In this document: positions 1-12,600 of the stretch, in pieces
Numbering within the stretch: the stretch's first letter is position 1
How the letters are laid out: every line of letters begins with the position of its first letter
DNA from: Centropus unirufus
Taxonomy: Eukaryota; Chordata; Aves; Cuculiformes; Centropidae
Length of the DNA: 64,000 nucleotides
Direction of reading: 5' to 3'
Assembly (NCBI GenBank): GCA_013397695.1
Contig: VYZI01000392.1
Span: 504,644 to 568,643, forward strand
The notes under the pieces: model-generated
The model's input: the letters and a program-made list of their open reading frames with translations, nothing else
What the model was told of the DNA's origin: nothing
Databases searched by the model: none
Position numbers and translations under genes: made by a program

Positions 1-150
1 AGAGAGAGAGAGAAAAAGAGAGAGAGAGAAAAAGAGAGAGAGAGAAAAAGAGAGAGAGAGAAAAAGAGAGAGAGAGAAAAAGAGAGAGAGAGAAAAAGAG
101 AGAAAAAGAGAGAGAGAAAAAGAGAGAGAATGAGAAAGAGAGAAAAAAAG
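1..150. repeat. Purine microsatellite (GA)n with GAAAAAGAGA units
   Basis: Uninterrupted purine-strand repeat alternating (GA)n and A5 blocks, running off the left edge. It breaks down at about 130-165, where a short A-rich stretch leads into ACACC and a C-run. Long homopurine tracts of this kind can form triplex DNA. Confidence 0.95.
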
Positions 151-164
151 ACACACCCCCCCCC

Positions 165-1640
165 CAGTCATTTCGGTCACACGGTGTGCAGGGCTGGGGC
201 TCTAAGAACATCGTGACATTCGCCTCGAGGAGCCAGCCAGCCTCTCGGAGTCACCCAGCCCCTCTTGTCACGTCCCAGCAGCCACCCCGAGCGCCGCACC
301 AGCAGCTCCTTCCAGCATCCCGAGCTCCGCGAGGCACAAACGGCTCCGACCGGCCCCAAAAACATCCCGGCAGGTGCGAGGTGGGGGGTCCGGTACCCCG
401 GGGCGTGAAGGAGGCACCGGGGAGGGCAGAGGAGGGCAGTGCGGGAGGCTGCCCGGACACAACCGCAGCTCGGGTCGTCCCCCCCCAGCTCCGGTGGGGT
501 CCCCGCCCCTCCCCGCCCGCCCAGGGAACGGCAGCGCCAGCCGCGGTGCCGCGGGTCCCCGTGCCTCCCCGCTCCGCAGAGGCTGCGGGTGCCGCTGGTC
601 CCCGCGGGTCACCTTGACTGCCCGCCGCGTTACCGGTCCCCGCTGCCCGGGGAGCAGAGGCTGCGGGTGCCACCGGTTTCCCTGTGCCCGGTAAGGAGCC
701 GCGCTGGATGCCCGGGGGTCGCCGCTGCCCACCCGGTAAGGAGCCGCGCTGGGTGCCCGGGGGTCACTGCTGCCCGGTGAGCAACGGGTGCGGGTGCCAC
801 CGGTTTCCCTTTGCCCGGTATGAACCGCGCTGCGTGCCCGGGGATCACCGCTACCCGGTGCCACCGGTTTCCCTTTGCCCGGTAAGGAACTGAGCTGGAT
901 GTCCAGGGATCACCGCTGCCCGGGGAAAAACGGGTGCGGGTGGCACGGGTCCCCCCCGCCCGGTATGAACCGCCTTGAGTGCCCGGGGGTCACTGCTGCC
1001 CGGTGCGGGTGCCACCGGTCCCCTCTGCCCGGTAAGGACCGCGCTGGATGCCCGGGGATCGCTGCTGCCCGGTGAGCAAAGGCTGCGGGTGGCACCGGTC
1101 CCCCCTGCCCGGTATGAACCGCCTTGGGTGCCCGGGGGTCACTGCTGCCCGGTGAAAAACGGGCGCTGATGCTGCCGGTCCCCTCTGCCCGGTAAGGAAC
1201 CGCGCTGGATGCCTGGGGATAAAAAGGGTATGGGTGCCCCGGGTCCCCCCCACCCGGTAAGAACCGCGCTGGGTGCCCGGGGGTCACCGCTGCCCGGTGA
1301 GCAGAGGCTGCGGGTGCCCCTGCCCCCCCCGGTATGAACCGCGCTGCGTGTCCAGGGGTCACCGCTGCCCGGTAATAAAAGGGGTGCGGGTGCCCCCGGT
1401 CCCCCCCACCCGGTTGGGCACCGGGGATGCTCATCAACCGGCGACCCCCGCGAAGAAGCCACGGCGAGGGCTTGCGGGTCGGTGCTGCTCTCCCAGTGCC
1501 AGGAATCCCCCCGGGAATCACGGGGAAAGGGTTCACCCCCCCCCCCCAGCCCTAGGCAAGCTGGAGGGCAGCGGCCGAGCGGGGGGAAACGGGGGGAACC
1601 GGGAGCTGCTTAGCTCCACGCCTGCATGGAATTTAAAGGC
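165..1640. other. GC- and CpG-rich block (CpG island-like)
   Basis: A sharply GC-rich stretch with many CpG pairs in otherwise AT-rich DNA. It ends abruptly around 1640 at an A-run. About 560-1425 is minisatellite; the flanks (165-560 and 1425-1620) look more unique. It could hold a promoter, for instance of an SPHKAP first exon, but I found no matching N-terminal coding sequence and no TATA box or start site I can defend. Long open frames here on both strands come from base composition. Confidence 0.6.
560..1425. repeat. GC-rich degenerate minisatellite, period about 80 bases (some about 65)
   Basis: The phrase CCCGGTAAGGA/CCCGGTATGAAC followed by CGCGCTGGGTGCCCGGGGGT, CACTGCTGCCCGGTGA and GCGGGTGCCACCGGT recurs across the block. 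Occurrences of CCCGGTA begin near 687, 733, 814, 878, 959, 1029, 1108, 1189, 1254 and 1330. Spacing is mostly 76-81 bases, with shorter units of 46-70. Units alternate GGTAAG and GGTATG versions, pointing to a higher-order two-unit repeat. Copies differ at many positions. Confidence 0.9.
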
Positions 1641-2195
1641 TTCTCTTAAAACGAGAAAAAAAAAAAACCAACATTTTTTTCCCCATCTAATTTTACTATA
1701 AGCGCTGCTTTTCATGCTGTCCGCGAGCAAATTCGTGCTTAGAAATACTGTGCTTGAAGCACTGCGAGCCACATAAAATATCTGGTAAATCAGATTCTTC
1801 CATAGGGAGTGGAAACCGAAAAAGCACCAGACTTCTATTACCCCACCAAACGTTTATTCGTAGCAGTTAAGGACAACGGATTAGAGCAAAACTTCCCTCA
1901 AAACGGAAATTGCTGCAGAGAGGAGCAGCTGAGAGAGATGCAAGATGCGGTTAAGCATCATTTTCACCAATCAAGTAAATTGCATTTTGATGGCAGCAGG
2001 CAGACAGAAGTATTATAGAAATTGTACCGTTTCAGTATGATCCGGGCTATCAGAGGAAAATGCGCGTGCTGAAAATTATTCCCATTTGTTTTGTTTTAGT
2101 TGCCTCCAGCGTCCCGGTGACAGGAGAGTGCTAACAGGGATAGAAAGAAAGTTGGGAGGAAACAGAGCCTTAAAAGGATAATAGTGAAACAATAG

Positions 2196-2452
2196 GGAGC
2201 ACAAGGGTAGGACGACGGGGAATGGTTTTAAGCAAGAGGGGAGTTCTGTAATTAGGAAGAACTTTTTTTTTTTACCTCTGAGGGTGGTGAGACCCAGGTT
2301 GCCCAGAGCGGTGGGGGCTGCCCCATCCCTGGAGGTGTCCAAGGCCAGGTTGGATGAGGCTTGGAGCCCCTGGTCCAGTGGGAGGTGTCCCTGCCCATGG
2401 CAGGGGATGGGACTGGATGATCTTTAAGATTCCTTCCAAACCATTCCATGAT
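2196..2452 (+). mobile_element. CR1 LINE 3'-end fragment (sense)
   Basis: Shows the CR1 3' region in order: GGGGAATGGTTTTAAG, TTAGGAAGAACTTT, GAGGGTGGTGAGA, TTGCCCAGAGCGGTGG, CCCCATCCCTGGAGGTGT, AAGGCCAGGTTGGATG, ATGATCTTTAAG and a final ACCATTCCATGAT. It is 5'-truncated, as nearly all CR1 copies are. It cannot encode a working enzyme. Confidence 0.93.
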
Positions 2453-5400
2453 AAGTAACCACCTGAATCCTCAGGAGAAACTGCTTGGGGGAGGGAGAGA
2501 CAAAGACACTTAAGCAGGTGATAACTACTTGCCGGAGAAATTGCTTTAATTTACTTGGAAGAAATAAAAAGCTTTCAAGCACCCCCTCAAAGAGAGCTGA
2601 CTGTTTCATGACAATAAATATTCCCTGGTCAATGCTTAATAATGGTTTTGCATTTTGATCCGAATTGCTTTATCTGGAAATAGCCCTTCATATTTTTTCT
2701 CTTGGTATTTCAGGGTGAAATAAGCAGGATTTAGTTGTTGGGTTTTTTTTAAATGATGGCTAGTAGTCTTTATATGCATTTTTTTACACACTGAATACCA
2801 AGGCGATTGTGCAAACTTCAGTGTTTTATAGGAAGCCACACTATGAAAAATGAGAGAGGCTCAGAGTTTTAGCCCAGAGAAACTTCTCTCAGGTTACCTG
2901 GTCCTATATTTCTCAATCTACAAGAAAAAACAGGTAGAATGCAGTCTTGACCAGGAACCTCCGTGAGGATAAAACAGATATTCTCAAGAGACAGCCATAA
3001 AGCTATTAACAATTAGACAAGCTGTTGCTTTCCTTGCCTATGGTCTTGTTTTCGCCGTTGCACGTTACCTTCTCATGGGCGTACAGCGACCTTCCAACTC
3101 CACACAGTTGTTGCCAGGTTTTTCACCACTGTATAAACCTGAGGAAACCAGTCCTACTCCATCTCTTCACACCAGCTAAGCCTGGTAGCCAGAAAAAATC
3201 CCCTGTAGCAAGGCCAAGGCTTTTCTTTCTTCCATTTTCTTCTGTCTGTAAAACAAGAGCTTTTTCTTTCAGGAGCTTAACTAAGCCAGACTTCCTTACA
3301 CCAAGGCCTTCATTGCCTTTTTCATCTCTTTTATCTCCCACAGCTGGTGTGTTGACAGCTGCGTGTTATTTCTTAATCAAGGTAACCCTTTACTTGCTGA
3401 ACAACTACGTGAGCTTCATATTTTCTGTGAATAAGGGTCAGAAGACTCCAGTAATGAAGGTGACTTGAACAGCAACTAATTTATTTAGGCTGTTGCTGTC
3501 TTCACTGGGAAACCTTTGGGGAAAAAACCACACCTTTAAAGCTACGGGGTAGACAACTTGTCCTCTATACCTCCAGCTTGTCGTCCCCACTGTAAGGTCT
3601 TTGGACAACTTCTAGTAGGAGCAAGTTTCAACCGCTGTCAAGAAAAGCAACAAATGGATGTTTGCATTTAGGAATTAGCTTAACAGACCTTACCAAAGAA
3701 AGTTTTTATGTCCAACTGTTATAAATCGAATAGTATTTTGCATCTTCCTTACAGAATTACTTAGGGTTTTGGTCTCTTTCTGTGGATGCTCACGCTTGAT
3801 CAGGCTGCCCCGCACCCAACCTCCTAAACCTGCAGCTTTGCCCACCTTGCTGACTCCTATGACGCGCTACGATCCCTACCCAAGTTCCGCATAAATTCAG
3901 GGCGCGTGTTAATTCCTGCTCAATACCTCCCAGTGCTTTGGCTTCCATATCTGAAGGCAAAACCCCAAGCCCTGGGTCTCGATGCCTGCAGCCCCTGGGG
4001 AGCAGAGCAGAGCAGGTTGGTGGCCTTGGGGCATCCACTGGTAAATTCACATTTCTGGCAGTGGCTTCTTACAGTGAGTGCTTACCCTGGGGGTCCGATG
4101 AGCAGCTGCAGAGAACTGGTAGCTGTCACTCTTTCTTCTAGCAGCTAAAAGGCAGTTTTAGCACGCATTGCAGCTGGGAAGCTGGATCTGTGGTCTGTAA
4201 TGATTTATTGGATTTTTATGGAGTGAAAAAAAAAACATATTAAGACCTTTAACATATCAGCTTGCACTTTACCTTTCCAGGTAAGAGGAGGGAAGAAAAA
4301 TCCTTATTTTTTTTACAAATAAACAAGGAATTTTTGTGCTGCTGTCCCCTGTGACTATTTGGGATACTGTTGCACAGCTGCCTAAAGAGAGGCAACCACC
4401 CCTTTTGGTAAAACTGTATTTTCTCTGCCCAAGCTGATGAAAATAAATGTATTCATATATGGAAATTTGGGGCAACCTGGTATATCTGAAAGTGGTCTTA
4501 GCTAACAAATAATAGTCTACAGACACATGTTTTGGACTGGCACATGCTTTCAACACACCTTTGGTATGAATACTGGAAAGAAAAGGAGGGATAATAAGTG
4601 TTATTCAGTTCAGAATTAGAAGCAACCCTAGACTGAAGAATAATTCAAAGGAATTTAAATCATATCCACCCAACACAGATGAGCAGTAGCAGAGTTTATG
4701 TTTTAAACAGTGAAAGGGCAAGTCCAAAGCCTGGCTGCTTCTGAGAAACTCGCTCATGTAAGACAGTTTTGTAAGAAGTTTTGTATTGTCAACATGAAAT
4801 ATTTTTGCTATATCTCAGTAAACCTTGGCATGGCAAAAAAACTTGGACGCATAGAGCCCGGAGAATGGCTAAGAAAAGCCTTTCTAGTTCTACGGAGTCC
4901 TGCTGGAAAATGAGCATTTCTCACATCTGATGAATATGCTAGGGCTGGCCACGGGTGCAAAGAGGAAAGTGAAGATATTCAAAGCTAAGAAGATATCCAA
5001 AAGCTGTGGCTATATCAGACCTTTCTTAGAGACAGTAGGCATGGGGCACATCTTCCTTGTCATCGGTAACTTACACGGTCGTACAAATGTCACAGACTTC
5101 AGCCAGCAGCTGCTCTTATGGCCCAGCAAAGCAGCCCAGATCTTGTATAACAGAAAAAAAACCCAAAAAGATTTGGCGGCTTTGTGCTAAGATGCTTTTA
5201 GGAGTGAGTGAAATAAAACTTTGATCCTTTAAGGAGACAAAATTGCAGGCAAAGACCCAAATTAGGAAGTTCAACAGTCATGAGACTGAGCTAGAATTAA
5301 AAGTCTCTTTGAAGGAATCATTAAAAAGTAAAATAAATGAAAAGGACCCCAACAAAAAGAAACTACGCTAACAACAGATCAACAGGACATAAAGCGGGGG

Positions 5401-6477
5401 GGAAGGAGTGCTGAGAATTTGGTTTGAACAATTGTCAAGTGAAATGAGCAAAGCCAACTGCTCAGGGGGTGATGCTCAGTGTTTGGTGAGAGGGACCACA
5501 TAACTTATAGATCTGTTCTCCATAATTTTTCAGCTCTGTGAGTGAAAGAGAAACACGTGAACTACAAATATTATTTAAATAAGAGGAAGCAAAGGAAGCA
5601 ATCCCCCAGCGTGTAATGTCAGAAGTTTCATTACCAAGACAACTGCATACATTACGACAGCAACTGGTGTCACATGTGAGGATGGAATTTGGGCTTCTGC
5701 ATTCATGCAGAACCAGCCCCGCAGTCCTAGTAATCAGTTTAATATTTTCTGGGTCTGCTTTTCGTTTACTAATTAGCAGATAAGTTTACCAGATGTTTTG
5801 AGTGGAGTGGCCAGAAAATTTATCTGGGTGGTGTGATCGTTTTGGATATTCGCTGATCCTTCACGGGGAACTGCTTTAAACAGTTCCTTAACCTGGCAAC
5901 CCAGTGTGGTCAAATATAGGAAATAATTCTCAGATCGGTTTTTCCTTCAGTGAGGTCAAGGGAGAAAAAGCTCCTCTAAAAGTTCCAGAAGGAACTTAAA
6001 TTTTCAAAGGTCTTAAGTCTGCAGACAAGGAATGTGATCCCATGAGGAGCGGGACTGTGGGTGACACGGGGAGGGAGACTTGCAGAAGTTGTGAAGAAAT
6101 GAATTCTATCATTTCCATGCTTTGTTCCACTAAGCCAGTGCCTGCTACAGCGACAAAACCTCATTGCTTCTTTCCAGACTTGCACCTCCCCTTCTTCTTT
6201 TATTTAACCAGTCTCATCTGTTTTGAAGTCTTTAATCCAGGCTACCCCAGCCTCCCACATGAACTTCACACTTCTTTTCCTGAAAACACCCATTAATATC
6301 CTCTTTCAGCTCCTGCTCTACTCCTGTACATCACTTCTTCCCTTTCTGACTGCAGTGCCTGTGTCAGCCACTGCTCCTGGTTCTGCCTGTACCAACCCTC
6401 CTCCCTCCGCATTCCATCTGCTCCTCCTTCAAACATCCAGGAAAGACTTGAGAAACCCCAACGAGTGACAGTGGCAA

Positions 6478-6611
6478 TTTGATATGTCCGTATTTTGATA
6501 TATCCTTAATTTGTTGATATATCCATAATTTGTTATGTCCATAATTTGTTGATATGTCCATAATTTGTTGATACAGCCTTAATTTGTTGATATGTCCATA
6601 ATTTGTTGGTA
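6478..6611. repeat. Tandem repeat, 19-base unit (about 7 copies)
   Basis: Units of GATATGTCCATAATTTGTT repeat with small changes (TATATCC, TACAGCC variants and one shortened copy). Unique sequence resumes at TATGCTTTTTG. Confidence 0.92.
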
Positions 6612-9600
6612 TGCTTTTTGTCTTGCATGTGACTTAGGCAATGACCTCCTTCCAGTAATCACTGTGAGCACGCTGATTAGGTTAGCAGGGTTTTGCCATC
6701 TCCTTCCCCAGCCCTATCCTAATTACTTTAATCTTGTAGGACCAGCAACCCAAGCACTAATAGCCCAGTAGGCTTTGAACGTTCACCCAGAAGTGTAAAA
6801 GGCAGTTTTATTTTTCTCTCAGAAGAAAAAAAAAACAAACCTAAATTTCTAAATTTCTATATCAAAACAATAGCTTTAATACCAACTCACTGGATAAAAT
6901 GCAGCAGCATTTCCCCCTGTCCACCTCCTGCCCAGCACCTTTACCTCTACCAGGAGCTGTGCCAGAACCTTGGGGAGGATTCTTCTCAAATTTTTAGCAG
7001 CCGCTTTGCTTCTCAGCGGATTGGATCGCGCTTCAGACTGCGTGTACACCTTCCTCTTGCTTCACTGAAAACAAAGGGAAAATATGACACTCGATATTTC
7101 TGTTTTAATAAGCGGTACAAATGTAGTATGTGCAGATTAATACTATGATTGCTAGGATTGATTTGGTGCCCAGTATGAACTCTAAACCTTCTTTTTTAGT
7201 CCTGTCAACTTTGGATTATTTTCATTAATCTCTTTAGTTTCCCTCATTAATTCACTTCAAGACTTGCCTGGCTGTTTTTAAATATCTGGCTGCTGCAAAT
7301 GCCCATGGCACATGTTAGTAGTCAGTGTTTTCAATAAAAGCTATAATTTCACTTGGTTGTAGCATCACTTTTTTTTAATATATCTAATTATTCTTGAGTG
7401 GTGCATAAGAAAGTCTCCTTTCTAAATCCTGCTTAAATTTAATTTATATCTGTAAGAAAAAGGACTTCAAAAAGAATTTTAACATAGAACCTGATGCTGC
7501 CGTGCACATTTCCCAGCCAGTGAAATTCAAACCTGTTCAACAAGTCCTGAATAACCCTAAGCGGTCACTTCTTAGCATGGAACCTGCCCTCTATGCTCTA
7601 TTCTGAGCTGGCGCAATGCACTTCCAATAACCAGCTTCTGAGTATTACAGGGCTGTTTTGTTTTCTGGAAAAGTTTTAATTTATTCAATGAATCACTGAA
7701 AGCCTGGAATTCATTGAACTAAGACATCTTTGCGTTACAGTTAAAGCTTTTGAAACAGAAAGATGCACAGTTCAGGATGGCCAAGCTTGGGGAACAGTTT
7801 AATCTCAATGCTTTCCCAAAGCTACATCAGACGCACACAAGGTGCCATATTTTATAGAATTTATTCCCTATTGGCAATGATGAAACCACTTAGATTCATA
7901 GATCTTTATTTTCTGAGATGGAGGTTCTTTTTCTTGTTGAAGTGATAGGACTGGGTGCATGGGTGAGATTAAGTGCAGAGAGATTTAAGCTTAACCCTCC
8001 AGCCCATGGGAGCTCTTGGAAGAGCGTTCAGCTGGCCAAGGGGGTGGGATCTTAAGTTACTTGGGTGCTGTAGTTGCTTTTCAACAGAGGCTTGGTTTAC
8101 TTACAATGTCCCATAGGACTGGACTTTTAGGTTTTTTCAGCAATGAAAAACCCGGGTTGTCCTGATGTAGTCCTTGTGAGATTGCGTAGTAATCAGAATT
8201 TCATATACCAGGCAGCTCCGCCAGCAGCAGAGCCGTTCATTACATGCAGTGGCTCTTCAGAATATTGAAGGGAGAAAGAAAAGTTGTCTCTTTAGGTTAG
8301 GTACAAATCCTTCTCTCCCCCCTTTCCCCCAAATTTGTTTAGAACTGTCTACGCTATTTCAATTTGAAGAGGGCAAGGGTCAAATCAGCAGGGTTACAGT
8401 TCAACACCGTGCTTATAGATTGTTCCTCTTCTATGTTGTCAAGGCAATATCTTCCTTCCCAGTGAAAAAAATGTATATAACATTGTAGATATTCAATAAA
8501 AATGACCAGCTCATTTATTTTTAAAGGAGAAAGATTTTCATGATGTGATATTGAACTGGAAAGCCCATCATCCTCACATAAATTCTGGAATAGGACCCTC
8601 CCCTCAACTAAAAAAAAAATAAAATATTTCTTTTGTAAAGAAAGTGTATTGCAAAAATACAGAAGTAATAGCAGAGCCGTAAAGGAGCTTAGTTAAATCG
8701 TCACATTGTACCTGCCAATAAATTAAATCCTAAGCATAATATATGCTGTAAACTCAGTGAAATCTAATGGTCACATTATTTGCATTATGAAAAAATAAAT
8801 AGCATATATGAATTGTATCAGTGGTTTGCTTGATGGAATTTAAATGTTAGTATAATTACAAAACACATAGTTTTGATTCTTTTAGAAGTATGACCATATT
8901 TCTAGGATTATGGAAATCAATACATTATAGAACAGTACATCTGAGCATAAGGGAGAGATGCCTTTGGGTACTACCATCAGCAGCAGATTTTTATTGCGTA
9001 CAAGTAAAATTAATTCATAGGTAAGCACATGTATCTGCTGAGCGCAGCAGCCAATTTTCTGATCCAGAAGGCATGGCTTTTGAGGTATCACGTGTTAGAA
9101 AAGTAATTGGGTAACTACTGAAAAAGCAGAGAGGGATCATAAACAAATAATACAAATAATTCAAACAGCAATGAAAAAAACAAATAAAAAAAGAGGTCGT
9201 TGGACAAGGTTTGCTTTGGCATCGATTGCTTTTTTGGATACACAAAACTAGGGTTCTCTATCACTCTGCATCTTTCTCCAAACTGATGTTCTTGCAATGA
9301 TCCACAAATAATAAAACAATAGTAAATTTGCAAAACCTGGATGCAAGTACATACGTCTTGGGTTTGTTTCTTTGAATCAAGAGAACTTAGACACTGCAGC
9401 TCTGATCAGAGTAACAATCTCACCCCAACACATGAAACATGAGGCAACCTCTGCTCTTAATGAAGTTAATGAGAGCATGGGTGCTGCAGGGCTCTGCTGA
9501 TGCCTCTGAGTTAAGGTCGTTGGGATCTTCTGGGTGCATTGGGAAATGCAAAAAAAATGTCATGGTAACATTTTTTTTTTTTAAAGAAAAAAAGAAGCCT

Positions 9601-12600
9601 AGACAAGCTAATGGTTGCGATACAGATGGCTGATTTAGATACTCTTTTTGTTCATCATGTGTGATCCAAATACACGGTCAGCTTTACTGAGGTTATTGTA
9701 GAATGATTCCCAGGCTGTGGTGCAAGTGAACTCGTCTGTATCCAAACTAAAATCTAAGAGCAAAACTTCTATTTGCAAGGACCAAGCGTGAAGAAGAGCA
9801 AGTGGCATCAAAGAGTAACTTAATCTTTTTCAGATTCTCTGCAGCAAAATGTCCTGTTGCTTTCCAAGTGGAAAAGCGAAAGTCCCTCTCTACTCATACT
9901 CTGGGCTATATTTTTGCTTTAGGTATAAATGCATGAATAAGAATTCAACAAGTACCTACAGAATCACGCTGCAGATAATGAGAAGGTTATCTGAGAGCTT
10001 AACCTGAGCTTGGTTGATGGTGCAGGTAGTCCTGCTGGACCTTGTGCATCCCAGGGAGAAATCAAACATTTTCAGCCTATTTATCACAACTGTTTCGTAG
10101 TTACTCTGAGGTTTATTGCAAAACAGCAGCTGAAGAAGCTCTGCGGTTTATTTACATCGTGCCACCAAGGAAAGAAATTAGATCAGTTAAATTAATAACT
10201 CATTGATCTGATTCATCTTTAGACTCTCAGAGACAATATCCTGTGTTCCCTGCAGTTAGAAAGGAGGTAGATTTTAGGGGGTAGAAAGAAGGATTCATCT
10301 TGCCAGAAAATACTCAATCATATTATCTTGAACTGAGATCTTCTGCTTTATTTATGCTGGTCTAAGGCAGTTAAAAATAGAGAAAATTGTCTTTATACCA
10401 AGTACTCAGTTCTGTTAATCACATTACAATCCATGAAAAAAATGTTTCACAGATTCAAGGAGGTTAAAACAAAGAAAATGTTTGCAGTCTCTTGATAGAG
10501 TTATAAAAAAGCATCATATTAGAACCCAAGATGATTAGAGACAGCTTCACTGTCTTCACATCTTTGACAATGTTATACATTTTACAAACTCTATACTTTT
10601 AAACAAGTGGGTTTTTAGGTCTTTAGGAGTTACCACAGACTGCTTTTTTCTTGACATATAAACTTAGCATCAAAATTGATAAGATTTGTGTTCCTTTGAG
10701 ATGTTAGTGACAAGTCAGAACTGTTCAGGAATATTTCAGGGATGTAAATTATGTTACGATAAGATTTGTTGTGAATAAGCAATCGCAGAATGTATTCTTT
10801 GGCACTAAAATAGCTTCAGAACGTACCCTGACATTTTAGCTAGATAGTTTATGAATGTTACTGCAGGTGGTGGTAGAAACAATGCTGGATGAAAGAGAAT
10901 AAGAAACTTCTGTGAATATTTTAGATTAAGGCATTTATTTTTAGACTATTGTTTTACTTTGCTGGAATCATTATTTAAGGTAAAAACATATTGATTTCCA
11001 AACTCTATCATTATACTAAACAACATTTTGAAAGATTTAGCAGGAATCTAAAACAATTTGGCTTTCTTTCAAATAAAAAGGGATGGAAACCAGAATGAAA
11101 ATGAAGAAATAAGACATTAATGAGGTAGGTACTTTTGAAAGTACTTCAGATACTCCTAAAGCAAAATATTTATCATATAAAATTCAGTTGAGCAGCTACA
11201 AACAACGACTGCAGAGAGTAGTTTGGGGCAACTGTTTTTTTAGTATATAGACGGGCTGCTGAAGCTGCCTGTCCGAGGACATGAGTAGAATGAGATCTGC
11301 CACCATGATTTTACAATTGGGTAATGTTAATTCTGAGAACTGAGGAGAAAGACAAGGCTGTCCATGGAAGAATATCTACCAAAGCTTCCACCTGTGCTCC
11401 CAGATTTCCCTTAAATATCCGGGGACAGGTCAGCCCTTCGTTAGTCTCGGATTTCCAGATCCAGGTTTATAATTTCTGAGGAGAGCTGGTACAAAGAATT
11501 TCAGGAAGTCTGCTGAAACACGCCATTCTAAACATGAAAGCGGTGTTCGCCTTCCTCTCACGCACATAATCCCGAGTACCTGCCCCATTTCAATTACACC
11601 TTTACTGTCTGTCTGATGCGTAATCAATCTAAAAAGGAAAACACTGCAACAGCTCACAAGCTCTGATTAGCGACACGCATTTCCTATTCAAATAAAATCA
11701 TGACAGGTGCGTTTAGTTTTAAGTTTTGAACAACTTTGGCCCACAAATTGTTCGTTAAATACAAGAAACAGGCTTTTAAAAATTACCCAGCGGTTTATGG
11801 CATGAAAGCCTAATTTGCAACATCTTTGACTTCGTCTTAAAAAAAAGCTGAGAATTTCCATTTCTAGTTGAAATCTGTGGGAACTGCTTGCATGTATTTA
11901 ATTTGGACCAGATTTCACCAGATTCCAGCTGTGTCACAATGTTGTTTTCCATTATCTTTAAAAGAGGCGAGATAAGATAACATCACTCACTTGGAATATT
12001 ACACTGTGCTGCACTAACAACAAAATCTATATTAAGAATAGGAATTGCCATCAAAACTGTAGTAATAATACAAGTTGTTTAATAAATACACAATCATGAA
12101 CATTCTTGTTTGAGAGGAAAAACAAGCGATGCCTCTTTGTCCTCCTTTTTACAGCACAAGGACAAGTGCTGTACATCACACCTACGTTTGTGGATTGGGG
12201 AAGAATTTTTGTGGGACATCTCGTTAAGAATATTTCTGATTTTATATTTCTTCTTTATTACTTAGTAGGCTCAAATAGCAGCAAGTCTATTGCTTTGCTG
12301 TAGAGGAAGTGAAACTGCCTTATTCTGCTGTTTCTGTACTATCTGTACCTGGATAAAGTGAATTCAGTCTGTCTCTCTCTAAAATCATCTTCCTGATAAG
12401 CACTGCCCACTTAGGTACATACAGACTAATTGGAGTGAAAAATCCTTCTTTTAGGAATATTTCTTATCTTTTCTGCTCTGGAGTTCCAGAGTTGAGTGCA
12501 CTGCTTGCTTTTAAGGCAGAATAGAAATCTTGGCTATTTTTCAGTCCATAAGGTGCAGTCCTTCAGCCCTTCCTGACTTTAAGGGTCTATTTCTTAATCT

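Noticed and set aside
186..1701. Long overlapping open frames on both strands (up to about 200 codons) in the GC-rich block
   Set aside because: They translate the minisatellite in several frames at once into R/P/G/A-rich repeats, differ by strand without codon preference, and have no splice or homology support. GC richness alone removes stop codons.
4260..4290. Strong donor-like CCAG/GTAAGAG as the end of SPHKAP exon 1
   Set aside because: No ATG opens a frame that would reach it in phase 2, and the preceding residues do not resemble the SPHKAP N-terminus.
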